Source of the DNA: Gammaproteobacteria bacterium
Lineage (GTDB): Bacteria > Pseudomonadota > Gammaproteobacteria > S012-40
Length of the DNA stretch: 64,000 nt
Direction of reading: 5' to 3'
NCBI GenBank assembly: GCA_015487785.1
Contig: WFPC01000009.1
Coordinates: 1-64,000 of the forward strand
A program made the translations under genes and the position numbers. Positions 1 through 8,485 of this stretch are shown here, piece by piece; the first letter of the stretch is position 1, and each line of letters opens with the position of its first letter. Under the pieces are notes generated by a model that was given only the letters and a program-made list of their open reading frames with translations, was not told the origin of the DNA and did not search any database.

Positions 1-1167
1 GCCCTGCTCATCCACCTCGGCGCGCTGGCTGCCCGTTTCGGCATGTACGAAGGCGGTCATGGTGCCATGGAAACGGGGCTTGGGGGTTAGCAGGGGGGGG
101 CGGTATTGCAGCGTGCTTTCAATAGCGACGAAGTCGTTCTGGTATTGAGTGGCGGGCTCGACCTGCCCGTTGCCCTGCTCGTCGAGCTGGCTCGCGCGAT
201 GGCGCAGCTCGATGAGGAGATAGCTTTTGTCGGTGTAGCGGGTGCTGGGATGTTGTCCAAGCTTCAGGGTAAAGCCGGGGCGCAGAAAACAGGCACCGCT
301 GCGTGCGTGGAAACGGGTTTTAACACAAAGATATTGTTCCGCGCGCAGACGTGCCAGGTAGTCGGCTTCTTCCTTGGTTTGAAAGTTTTCCCCATAGAGA
401 TAATCGACCCCGGTTCCCCGGGTGTCTATGGGTTCGTTGCCGGCCACATCCAGAGACGGTTGTTCAGGGTTGTAGTCACGCACGCTGACACTGGCTGGCA
501 GGCGCTTTTTGCTGCAACTCCAGCCGGTGATGGTGCGGAAATAGCGGCTTCCCTGGGGGGCCGGGTCATAGTCCAGTTGCGGATTTTCCAAGGCCGGATA
601 CTGGTTGGCATCGGTGATCACCAGGCATTCGCCGTCGTCGTTTTGTTCGAAATAGAAATACAGGCCCTCGTGTTCCAGCAGGCGGGCAATGAAGTCGAAA
701 TCCGACTCGCGGAATTGACACACATAGTCACGCTCCAGCAGCAGGGGGGACTGGATGTCGATGCGGTAGTCCTGCCCTGCTATGAAGTCGTTGCTGGACA
801 ACACGCGATCGACAATCTTGTCCACGGTTTTTTCGGTGGTATAGATTTCGTTGTTGCGGTAGAGAGACAAACGCCATAGCCGAGGTACCAACACCGCTCG
901 ATAATAGGTATAGCCACGGGCGCTGTGTTGTTCCTCGAACGAGGCCAGCATGCCATTGACGGGGTAGTCTTGTCCCAGGTACCAGCAGATGAACTGTGCG
1001 GGCTGATCCAGCACCTCTTCCAGGTCGATGTCCGTATTGCTGGGCGCCTTGAGTTCGATTTCATAACGATAGAGCCTGGAGAGGGCTTCTTGTCCGTCGA
1101 AGGCGACGACCCGGAAGGGTTTGTCGTTCACGGCGCCGCTGATGAATTCAAAAGTTGGTGCACTCAT
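1..1167 (-). CDS. vgrG: T6SS spike protein VgrG/TssI, N-terminal 389 residues (runs off left edge)
   Basis: VgrG trimers form the tip of the T6SS puncturing device on top of the Hcp tube. Reading leftward from the ATG at 1167 the frame is open to the window edge. The protein starts MSAPTFEFISG and contains the gp27-like hub features of the family: a stretch reading YRYEIEL near residue 33, then RESDFDFIARLLEHEGLYFYFE, then the start of the gp5-like OB-fold at the edge (RFHGTMTAFVH). AAGGAGA sits 6 nt before the ATG. It lies 16 nt downstream of the DUF2169 gene, so the two are probably co-transcribed. Any C-terminal effector extension lies outside the window. The remaining T6SS genes are about 45 kb away, which is common for vgrG islands. 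Confidence 0.95.
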   Translation of the reverse strand, partial: MSAPTFEFISGAVNDKPFRVVAFDGQEALSRLYRYEIELKAPSNTDIDLEEVLDQPAQFICWYLGQDYPVNGMLASFEEQHSARGYTYYRAVLVPRLWRLSLYRNNEIYTTEKTVDKIVDRVLSSNDFIAGQDYRIDIQSPLLLERDYVCQFRESDFDFIARLLEHEGLYFYFEQNDDGECLVITDANQYPALENPQLDYDPAPQGSRYFRTITGWSCSKKRLPASVSVRDYNPEQPSLDVAGNEPIDTRGTGVDYLYGENFQTKEEADYLARLRAEQYLCVKTRFHARSGACFLRPGFTLKLGQHPSTRYTDKSYLLIELRHRASQLDEQGNGQVEPATQYQNDFVAIESTLQYRPPLLTPKPRFHGTMTAFVHAETGSQRAEVDEQG

Positions 1168-1183
1168 GGAACTTCTCCTTGTG

Positions 1184-3955
1184 TTATCGGCTGGGATGCC
1201 AGTGTTCCAGCTTGGATGCATCGAGGTTGGCGCCGTCGAAGCGGGTCCTGCCCACCTGGGCCTGCAGGAATTCCACCCCGTAGCAGTTGCTGTAACGCAG
1301 ATCGGTGTTGACCAGCCGGGCCTGCATCAGGCTGGCTTCCATCAGGTTGACGGAATACAGACTGGCCTGCTCTAGATCGGAGGCCATGAACAGGGCACGC
1401 CTGGCGCTGGCGCGGCTGAGGTCGGCTTTACGCATACAGGCCTTGCTGAAATCGGCTTGGTCCAGGCTGGCGTGGCAAAAGGCGGCTTCTTGCAGATCGG
1501 TCTCACGCAGGTTGGCCCGGTTCAGAAAAGCGTGGCGAAAATCCGTTCGTGGCAATCTGCAGCCAGCGATGAAACGGCCGTTATCCAGGCGGGCCCGTTG
1601 GAAACAGGCATCGCTCAAGTCACAGTCTATCCAACTGGCCTGATCCAGTTCCGCCTGGCTGAAGTCGGCCTGATTGAGTTGACACTCGATGAACTGGCTT
1701 TGGGGTAGATGGGCCTGCTGAAAGTTGACGCCTTGCAGCTCCTGCTCGACGAAAAGAGCCTGGGGTAGCCTGGCCTGGCTGAAATCGGCCCCCGCCAGGT
1801 GGGCCTCCCTAAAGTCGGCCTCGTGTAGTTCGCAACCTTGCAGGTGGGCATGGGCAAGATCGCACCTGGCCAATATGGCTCTCGTGAGATCGGCGCCGGA
1901 AAGATCGGCGCCCTCGAGGCTGCTGGCGCCGAGATTTGCCTCACGCAGGCAGGCCTCACGCAGATCGGCGCCTTCGAGTTTTGCGCGCACCAGGATGGCA
2001 CCTTCCAGCCTGGCGCCACGCAGGTTGGCGCCACGCAAGTCCACTTGTTCCAGGTAGGCCTGGCTCAGGTCGATGCCAGACAAGTCGCATCCGGAGAGAT
2101 CGAGGCAGGCGTAATCACCCCCGGCCAAAGATTCGCCTTTTTCCCAGCGCTTGTAGAAACGGTGGCGGATGATGTCCAGGGGTTCACTGTGAGGCGGGGC
2201 CCCAGGCTCCAATAAGTGGGCCCCCATACGGTAAGTCTGTCGTAGTTGCCGCTCTGTTTCATGCAAGTCCTGGCACAAGGTATCGATGTCCATCTCCAGC
2301 GAGAGACGTTGTGCTTCCGCAACACCCTGGGCGCGCAGGGCATCTCGTTGTTTTTGCAGCACCTGGCCCTGTTGCTCCAGTTCCTCGCTCACCCGGGCAA
2401 AGGAAAACCGGGGCAGGGGCGCGGGTTGGTCCAGCTCGCCCAGGGCCTGTTCGAGTTTTTCGCGAGCGGCCTCGGCCCCTTCGGATTCTGGCAGATCGGT
2501 CAGGGTCTGTTGCATTTGCTGGCGTAGCCTGGCTTCTTGTTGCCGGGTCAGCTCGGTGATTTTCTCGTCTAGCTGGCCGAGCTTGCCGAAATCCAGCGCC
2601 GCGATGTCCAGCTTGCCGTCTTTCATGGGCAGGGCTTGTTTGAGCAAGCTGCCGAGTTTCTGCAATTGGGGATCCTGAGGTCTGGCCTTGGCTGCGTGAT
2701 CGATTTTTTCCAGGTAGGGTGCCGGGTCGATGCCCGCGGCCTGCAGGTTCTTCTCCAGGGTTTGTCGTTGAGCCTCGAATGCCTGCTTGGCCTGGTGTTC
2801 CACTGTCTCGGCCTTGCGCTCGATATTTTGCCCCATGGCATCTTCGGGCGCTTTGTCCGTTTGCTGCAGGAGGCGCTTGAACGGGCATGTCATACCCTCG
2901 GCAATCAGGTCGCTGGTGTCCATCAGCGCCGCAAAACCCTGTTCATCCAGCCTGCGATGCAAGGCATGCTGGTAATGCCCGGGGCTGCGGGGAGAGTGTC
3001 GCAGGTGTTCATAGCCCAGAATCACATGGTCCACCTCGCTGGCCTGATCATCGGCAACCGCCAGGCTGCCCCGATAGATCACAATGCCCAGTTCGGCATC
3101 GGGAAAGAACGCCACCGTTTCCGCGCGCATGTCGATTTCGCTGAAGCGTCCGCCATGGCTGGCAAAACAACGCACCCGGTAGCCTGGCAGCGTACCGCGC
3201 AAGATGGGTTGTTGCGGGTGCATGTTGGCCAGGGCATAGTTTTCGTCGCCGACGAGGAATTCCGGCAACCATTGATCCCTGGGTGCGGCATTGAAATAGT
3301 GCCAGTCGAGATCGTCGGCATAGGCGGGGGCGCGTTCCCGGAGCCATTTGTCGTCGTAGGTGCCCATACGCGACCGGCGTTGCGGCCAGCCCGGATCCAG
3401 CGGAGCGAAGCCCGCCGGCTCGGGGCGTTGTCCAGAGGATGTGATGAGGTGTGCGGGATCTTCGATGTTGGGCAGGGGAAGACGCATCTCCCCATGCACA
3501 TCCACCTCATCCAGGCCCTTGCCCAGGGGGTTCTTGGGATACTCGCGTCCGCCGAAAGCATACTCGTAGCGCAGTGGCAGTGATTTGAGAGGTTCGGGTT
3601 CGCTGGGGCCGAGCAGCCCGCCCCAATAGCGATTGCCAACGATGCGCAGGGCCTTGTGTAATTCGCCCAGTTGGAATTCCACATTGTCGGCGCGCACCGC
3701 ACGACCCTCGGGGGCGTGGTAGTGACCGAAGATCAAGATTTCACCCACTGGCTTGGGCATGCCCATGTCGAGCACCTGATCCTTGTCCAGATGGGGGGCG
3801 AGCTGTTGCCACATGTCTTGCTCCGACACCGGCTCGGCACCATGCTTCCGGCCCAGGGGAAAACCCAGCAATACTGTGCTCACCAGTTGGCAGGACTCGC
3901 GCCAGGCAAAGCTGCGATGGTTGAAGGACAAGTCCAGCGGTTTGATGATCTTCAT
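1184..3955 (-). CDS. DUF2169 T6SS adaptor-like protein with coiled coil and pentapeptide repeats
   Basis: Protein of 923 residues. Residues 1 to about 330 match the DUF2169 pattern (start MKIIKPLDLSFNHRSFAWR, then YEYAFGG). DUF2169 proteins are known as adaptors or chaperones that load effectors onto VgrG. Residues about 370-600 are charged and helical (LEKNLQAAG, EARLRQQMQQ), consistent with a coiled coil. From about 640 to the end there are dozens of A(D/N)LxxA-type pentapeptide repeats, which fold as a right-handed quadrilateral beta-helix. I chose the ATG at 3955 because the family starts MKIIKP; a TTG 19 codons upstream is less likely. It directly precedes vgrG. No separate toxin gene is seen, so the repeat domain could itself be cargo or a docking surface; that is inference. 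Confidence 0.85.
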   Translation of the reverse strand: MKIIKPLDLSFNHRSFAWRESCQLVSTVLLGFPLGRKHGAEPVSEQDMWQQLAPHLDKDQVLDMGMPKPVGEILIFGHYHAPEGRAVRADNVEFQLGELHKALRIVGNRYWGGLLGPSEPEPLKSLPLRYEYAFGGREYPKNPLGKGLDEVDVHGEMRLPLPNIEDPAHLITSSGQRPEPAGFAPLDPGWPQRRSRMGTYDDKWLRERAPAYADDLDWHYFNAAPRDQWLPEFLVGDENYALANMHPQQPILRGTLPGYRVRCFASHGGRFSEIDMRAETVAFFPDAELGIVIYRGSLAVADDQASEVDHVILGYEHLRHSPRSPGHYQHALHRRLDEQGFAALMDTSDLIAEGMTCPFKRLLQQTDKAPEDAMGQNIERKAETVEHQAKQAFEAQRQTLEKNLQAAGIDPAPYLEKIDHAAKARPQDPQLQKLGSLLKQALPMKDGKLDIAALDFGKLGQLDEKITELTRQQEARLRQQMQQTLTDLPESEGAEAAREKLEQALGELDQPAPLPRFSFARVSEELEQQGQVLQKQRDALRAQGVAEAQRLSLEMDIDTLCQDLHETERQLRQTYRMGAHLLEPGAPPHSEPLDIIRHRFYKRWEKGESLAGGDYACLDLSGCDLSGIDLSQAYLEQVDLRGANLRGARLEGAILVRAKLEGADLREACLREANLGASSLEGADLSGADLTRAILARCDLAHAHLQGCELHEADFREAHLAGADFSQARLPQALFVEQELQGVNFQQAHLPQSQFIECQLNQADFSQAELDQASWIDCDLSDACFQRARLDNGRFIAGCRLPRTDFRHAFLNRANLRETDLQEAAFCHASLDQADFSKACMRKADLSRASARRALFMASDLEQASLYSVNLMEASLMQARLVNTDLRYSNCYGVEFLQAQVGRTRFDGANLDASKLEHWHPSR

Positions 3956-4039
3956 GTGGCGTGAGGCTCTCGCGCTTGTTTGTTCATTGTCGGGATTGGT
4001 GGGCCTCTCCAATACTGCGCTGAGTCGGGCGACTGGGCT

Positions 4040-4068
4040 ATACTAGCCAATCGGCCTGGGGGCGACAA
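4040..4068 (-). promoter_or_regulatory. Sigma-70-like promoter for the DUF2169-vgrG operon
   Basis: On the minus strand TTGTCG (4068-4063) and TAGTAT (4045-4040) are separated by exactly 17 nt, about 85 nt before the chosen start of the DUF2169 gene. Identified by eye only. Confidence 0.5.
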
Positions 4069-4086
4069 CAACGGCTCGCTCCCTTG

Positions 4087-4115
4087 TTGGTGCGCGAGCC
4101 GAACTGTTGTAGAAT
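4087..4115 (+). promoter_or_regulatory. Sigma-70-like promoter for thrS
   Basis: TTGGTG (4087-4092) and TAGAAT (4110-4115) are separated by exactly 17 nt, with a predicted start near 4122. This gives thrS a leader of about 100 nt that begins just before the hairpin at 4133-4159. Confidence 0.5.
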
Positions 4116-4132
4116 GCCGCGATTATCGACAC

Positions 4133-4166
4133 CGGCACTGTGGCGGTTGCACAGTGCCTTTTGTTT
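4133..4166 (+). promoter_or_regulatory. thrS leader hairpin, terminator-like and tRNA-Thr anticodon-arm-like
   Basis: Nine pairs, GGCACTGTG (4134-4142) with CACAGTGCC (4150-4158), close a 7-nt loop GCGGTTG and are followed by TTTTGTTTG. The loop reads GGT where an anticodon would sit (positions 34-36). GGU is a threonine anticodon, and G35/U36 are known ThrRS identity bases. The U-rich tail also makes it look like an intrinsic terminator inside the thrS leader. A second weaker hairpin, GTGGT (4178-4182) with ACCAC (4197-4201), lies just before the Shine-Dalgarno sequence. In E. coli ThrRS represses thrS translation by binding anticodon-like arms in the leader. Either that mechanism or attenuation would fit. 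Confidence 0.55.
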
Positions 4167-4221
4167 GTCTGCATCATGTGGTCTTTGGTAGGGATCACCA
4201 CTGAAATCGAGGAATGTCATC

Positions 4222-6147
4222 ATGCCCGTAGTCAGCCTTCCCGACGGTTCCCAACGTCAATACGATCATCCCGTCAGCATCCACGAGGTCGCCGAGGACA
4301 TCGGCCCTGGCCTGGCCAAGGCCGCCCTGGCCGGCAGGATCGATGGCCGTTTGCTGGATACCTCGTATATCATCGACGACGACTGCGAGCTGGCCATCGT
4401 CACCGAGCGCGACGAGGAAGGCCTGGAGATCATTCGTCATTCCACGGCTCACCTGCTGGCCCAGGCGGTGAAACAGCTCTATCCCCAGGCCCAGGTCACC
4501 ATTGGTCCGGTAATCGAGGACGGTTTCTATTACGATTTTTCCTATCCCCAAGGCTTTACTCCGGAGGATCTGACCAAGATCGAGCAGCGGATGAAAGAAT
4601 TGGTGAAAGAAAACATACCCATCGTGCGCAAGGTTATGGCCAGGGAAGAGGCCATACGCTTTTTTGAGAAAATGGGTGAGCGCTACAAGGCCGAGATCAT
4701 CCGCGACCTGCCCGCAGACGAGGTGATCTCGGTGTATGAGCAGGGGGACTTCATCGATTTGTGCCGGGGGCCCCATGTACCCAGCACTGGCAAGCTCAAG
4801 GCTTTCAAGCTGATGAAGCTGGCCGGAGCCTATTGGCGTGGCGATGCTCGCAATGAAATGCTGCAGCGCATCTATGGCACTGCCTGGCCCGACAAAAAAG
4901 CGCTCAAGGCTTACCTGCGGCGCTTGGAGGAGGCGGAGAAGCGCGACCACCGACGCCTGGCCAAGCAACTGGACCTGTTCCATTTGCAGGAAGAGGCACC
5001 GGGGATGATCTTCTGGCACGACAAGGGCTGGACCATCTACCGCATTGTAGAGAATTACATTAGAAATATCCTGCAACAGAATGATTATCAAGAAGTTAGA
5101 ACCCCACAGATAGTAGATCGATCGCTGTGGGAAAAGTCCGGCCACTGGGACAAGTTCGGTGACGACATGTTCACCGTGGAGGCAGAAAATCGCGACTATG
5201 CGGTCAAACCCATGAACTGCCCCTGTCATGTGCAGATCTTCAATCAGGGTCTGCGTAGTTATCGTGATCTGCCGTTGCGCATGGCAGAATTCGGTTGTTG
5301 TCATCGCAACGAACCCTCGGGAACCTTGCACGGACTGATGCGCCTGCGCGGCTTCACCCAGGACGATGCCCATATCTTCTGCGCTGAGGACCAGATCCAG
5401 GACGAGGTCTCGGCGTTCATCGATCTACTCTACCAGGTGTATGCCGATTTCGGTTTTGAAGACATCATCATCAAGCTTTCCACCCGCCCGGAGAATCGGG
5501 TGGGTTCCGATGAAATCTGGGACAAGGCCGAACATGCCTTGGAAAAAGCGCTCAACAGCAAGGGCCTGGCCTGGGATCTGCAACCCGGCGAGGGGGCTTT
5601 TTATGGGCCCAAGATCGAGTTCTCTCTCAGGGATTGTCTGGATCGGGTGTGGCAATGCGGCACCATTCAAGTGGACTTTTCCATGCCGGGGCGTCTGGGA
5701 GCCCAGTTCGTGGCTGAGGATGGCACTCGCCAGACTCCGGTGATGTTGCACCGGGCCATTCTCGGTTCGCTGGAGCGCTTCATAGGGATTCTCATCGAGC
5801 ACTATGCCGGCGCCATGCCGCCCTGGCTGGCACCGGTGCAGGCGGTGGTGCTCAATATCACCGATGCTCAGGCCGGTTATGTGGAAGAGGTGGCGGAAGC
5901 CTTGAAAAAACAGGGATTCCGGGCAAAAACCGACTTGAGAAATGAGAAAATAGGCTTTAAAATCCGCGAGCACACTTTACAGCGTGTGCCTTATCTGTTG
6001 GTGATCGGCGACCGTGAGGTGGCCGATCGTACCGTGGCCGTGCGAACACGGGCCGGAAAAGATCTGGGTTGCATGTCCCTGGAGGGCTTTGCCGATCTGC
6101 TCCGGGCCGAGGTGGCTTTGCGCGGCCGCTCTGCTTTGGAGGAATAG
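4222..6147 (+). CDS. thrS: Threonyl-tRNA synthetase
   Basis: Cytoplasmic class II synthetase that charges tRNA-Thr. At 641 residues it matches the usual family length. Order of domains: TGS domain (about 1-62), editing/SAD domain with the HxxxH motif HSTAH at 73-77, class II catalytic core including [10 protein letters not shown] with the zinc-ligand cysteine region, and motif 2 around [15 protein letters not shown], then the anticodon-binding domain from about 535. The ATG at 4222 has GAGGA about 9 nt upstream (4209-4213). It is the first gene of the thrS-infC-rpmI-rplT-pheST-ihfA string. The leader holds a hairpin that may regulate it. Confidence 0.98.
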   Translation: MPVVSLPDGSQRQYDHPVSIHEVAEDIGPGLAKAALAGRIDGRLLDTSYIIDDDCELAIVTERDEEGLEIIRHSTAHLLAQAVKQLYPQAQVTIGPVIEDGFYYDFSYPQGFTPEDLTKIEQRMKELVKENIPIVRKVMAREEAIRFFEKMGERYKAEIIRDLPADEVISVYEQGDFIDLCRGPHVPSTGKLKAFKLMKLAGAYWRGDARNEMLQRIYGTAWPDKKALKAYLRRLEEAEKRDHRRLAKQLDLFHLQEEAPGMIFWHDKGWTIYRIVENYIRNILQQNDYQEVRTPQIVDRSLWEKSGHWDKFGDDMFTVEAENRDYAVKPMNCPCHVQIFNQGLRSYRDLPLRMAEFGCCHRNEPSGTLHGLMRLRGFTQDDAHIFCAEDQIQDEVSAFIDLLYQVYADFGFEDIIIKLSTRPENRVGSDEIWDKAEHALEKALNSKGLAWDLQPGEGAFYGPKIEFSLRDCLDRVWQCGTIQVDFSMPGRLGAQFVAEDGTRQTPVMLHRAILGSLERFIGILIEHYAGAMPPWLAPVQAVVLNITDAQAGYVEEVAEALKKQGFRAKTDLRNEKIGFKIREHTLQRVPYLLVIGDREVADRTVAVRTRAGKDLGCMSLEGFADLLRAEVALRGRSALEE

Positions 6148-6149
6148 CT

Positions 6150-6677
6150 ATCGCTGCTGGAAAATCGAAAGACGTTCGCCTGAACGACGCCATAACCGCT
6201 CCCCAGGTTCGTTTGATCCTGCCGGACGGTGAAGCCAAGGGTGTGGTTTCGCTCGAGGACGCCTTGCAAATTGCCGAAGAAGCCGAACTGGACCTGGTGG
6301 AGATTGCCCCCATGGCAGAGCCGCCCGTTTGCCGCATCATGGACTACGGTAAGTTCCTGTTCGAGCAGAGCAAAAAACAGCAACAGGCCAAGAAGAAGCA
6401 GAAACAGACCCAGGTCAAGGAAGTCAAATTCCGTCCTGGGACCGACGTGGGCGATTATCAGGTCAAACTACGCAACCTGATTCGCTTTCTCACAGACGGG
6501 GACAAGGCCAAGGTCACAGTGCGTTTCCGTGGCCGGGAAATGGCTCATCAGGAACTCGGCCGGGACCTGCTCAAGCGTATCGAGCAAGATCTGGCCGAGT
6601 ACGGCACGGTGGAGCAGTTTCCCAAGATGGAAGGCCGTCAAATGGTGATGGTGATTGCCCCCAAAAAGAAAAAGTAG
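6150..6677 (+). CDS. infC: Translation initiation factor IF-3 with non-canonical ATC start
   Basis: IF-3 binds the 30S subunit, prevents early 50S joining and proofreads initiator tRNA selection. The mature sequence is clear: [17 protein letters not shown] at the N-terminal domain, a lysine-rich linker ([21 protein letters not shown]), and a C-terminal domain ending [10 protein letters not shown], 175 residues in all. There is no ATG at the right place. GGAGGA (6138-6143) is 6 nt before an ATC at 6150, and an ATA lies at 6144. E. coli infC starts with AUU, and IF-3 represses initiation at such rare starts, so autoregulation is expected. It starts 2 nt after the thrS stop. Confidence 0.93.
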   Translation: MAAGKSKDVRLNDAITAPQVRLILPDGEAKGVVSLEDALQIAEEAELDLVEIAPMAEPPVCRIMDYGKFLFEQSKKQQQAKKKQKQTQVKEVKFRPGTDVGDYQVKLRNLIRFLTDGDKAKVTVRFRGREMAHQELGRDLLKRIEQDLAEYGTVEQFPKMEGRQMVMVIAPKKKK

Positions 6678-6712
6678 TTTATCAATCAAATAGTCAATGC
6701 GGAGTATACGAA

Positions 6713-6910
6713 ATGCCCAAGATGAAGACCAAGAGTGGCGCGGGCAAACGCTTCAAGCGTTTGGGTAATGGCCGCCTCAAGCGAGGACAATCCCATCGCA
6801 GCCACATACTCACCAAGAAAAGCACCAAGCGTAAGCGCCAGTTGCGGAATCCGGCTTTGATTGCCGATGCCGATTTCGATAGAGCCAAGCGTATGCTGCC
6901 CTATCGTTGA
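6713..6910 (+). CDS. rpmI: 50S ribosomal protein L35
   Basis: A 65-residue basic protein beginning [18 protein letters not shown], the L35 signature, with the usual family length. It is a structural protein of the large ribosomal subunit. It lies 35 nt after infC and 59 nt before rplT, the standard gamma- and betaproteobacterial order. In E. coli L20 represses rpmI-rplT translation by binding the mRNA; the same control is plausible here but I did not identify the pseudoknot. Confidence 0.97.
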   Translation: MPKMKTKSGAGKRFKRLGNGRLKRGQSHRSHILTKKSTKRKRQLRNPALIADADFDRAKRMLPYR

Positions 6911-6969
6911 TCACTTCGGTGCCATCGATCGTTTCAATCGAGCAATAGATTTAAAGAGGATTTACCGCC

Positions 6970-7329
6970 ATGCCAAGAGTCAAACGTGGTGTCGTCGCGC
7001 GCAAGCGTCACAAGAAGGTCTTGAAGGCCGCCCGAGGTTATTATGGTGCCCGCAGCCGGGTGTTTCGTGTCGCCAAGCAGGCCGTAACCAAGGCTGGCCA
7101 GTATGCCTATCGCGATCGCAAGCAACGCAAGCGTCAGTTTCGCTCCCTGTGGATCACCCGCATCAATGCGGCGGCGCGGGAGAATGGGCTTTCCTACAGC
7201 CGGCTCATCGCCGGATTGAAGAAGTCGAATATAGAGATTGACCGCAAAGTGCTGGCTGATATTGCCGTATTCGACAAGGAAGGCTTTGCCAGGATTGCCG
7301 AACAAGCCAAAGCCGCGCTAGCGGAATAA
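6970..7329 (+). CDS. rplT: 50S ribosomal protein L20
   Basis: A 119-residue basic protein starting [30 protein letters not shown], typical of L20, which binds 23S rRNA early in 50S assembly. AAAGAGGA is placed upstream of the ATG at 6970. It follows rpmI and is followed by a strong intrinsic terminator or attenuator before pheS. Confidence 0.98.
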   Translation: MPRVKRGVVARKRHKKVLKAARGYYGARSRVFRVAKQAVTKAGQYAYRDRKQRKRQFRSLWITRINAAARENGLSYSRLIAGLKKSNIEIDRKVLADIAVFDKEGFARIAEQAKAALAE

Positions 7330-7331
7330 GG

Positions 7332-7349
7332 AACGGGAGCGCTCCCGTT
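7332..7349. repeat. Perfect 18-bp palindrome between rplT and pheS
   Basis: AACGGGAGCGCTCCCGTT is an exact palindrome starting 2 nt after the rplT stop. It can form a 7-bp hairpin with a GCGC tetraloop in RNA, or act as an operator in DNA. It precedes the terminator at 7368. Confidence 0.6.
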
Positions 7350-7367
7350 GCGAAACACGGTAGCGTG

Positions 7368-7403
7368 AAAAGGGAAAGGTTTGCGCCTTTCCCTTTTTTG
7401 TTT
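7368..7403 (+). terminator. Intrinsic terminator or attenuator before pheST
   Basis: AAAAGGGAAAGG (7368-7379) pairs perfectly with CCTTTCCCTTTT (7386-7397) across a 6-nt loop, and the run of T continues to 7399. It is positioned as in E. coli, where an attenuator separates rplT from pheST. I see no convincing phenylalanine leader peptide upstream of it. Confidence 0.85.
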
Positions 7404-7422
7404 CTGAACCCTGTAACGGTAG

Positions 7423-8454
<1,032 letters not shown>

Positions 8455-8485
8455 GTGGAAACGATAACCAAGGCAAGGCACAAAC

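Noticed and set aside
1190-2150. Repetitive DNA with regular spacing, possible CRISPR or minisatellite
   Set aside because: The periodicity is 15 bp and follows the pentapeptide-repeat code (A-D/N-L-x-x). It is protein-coding, with no identical repeats or unique spacers.
4195-5373. Long minus-strand frame opposite thrS
   Set aside because: Shadow of thrS; conserved ThrRS motifs are on the plus strand and the minus product is of low-complexity character.
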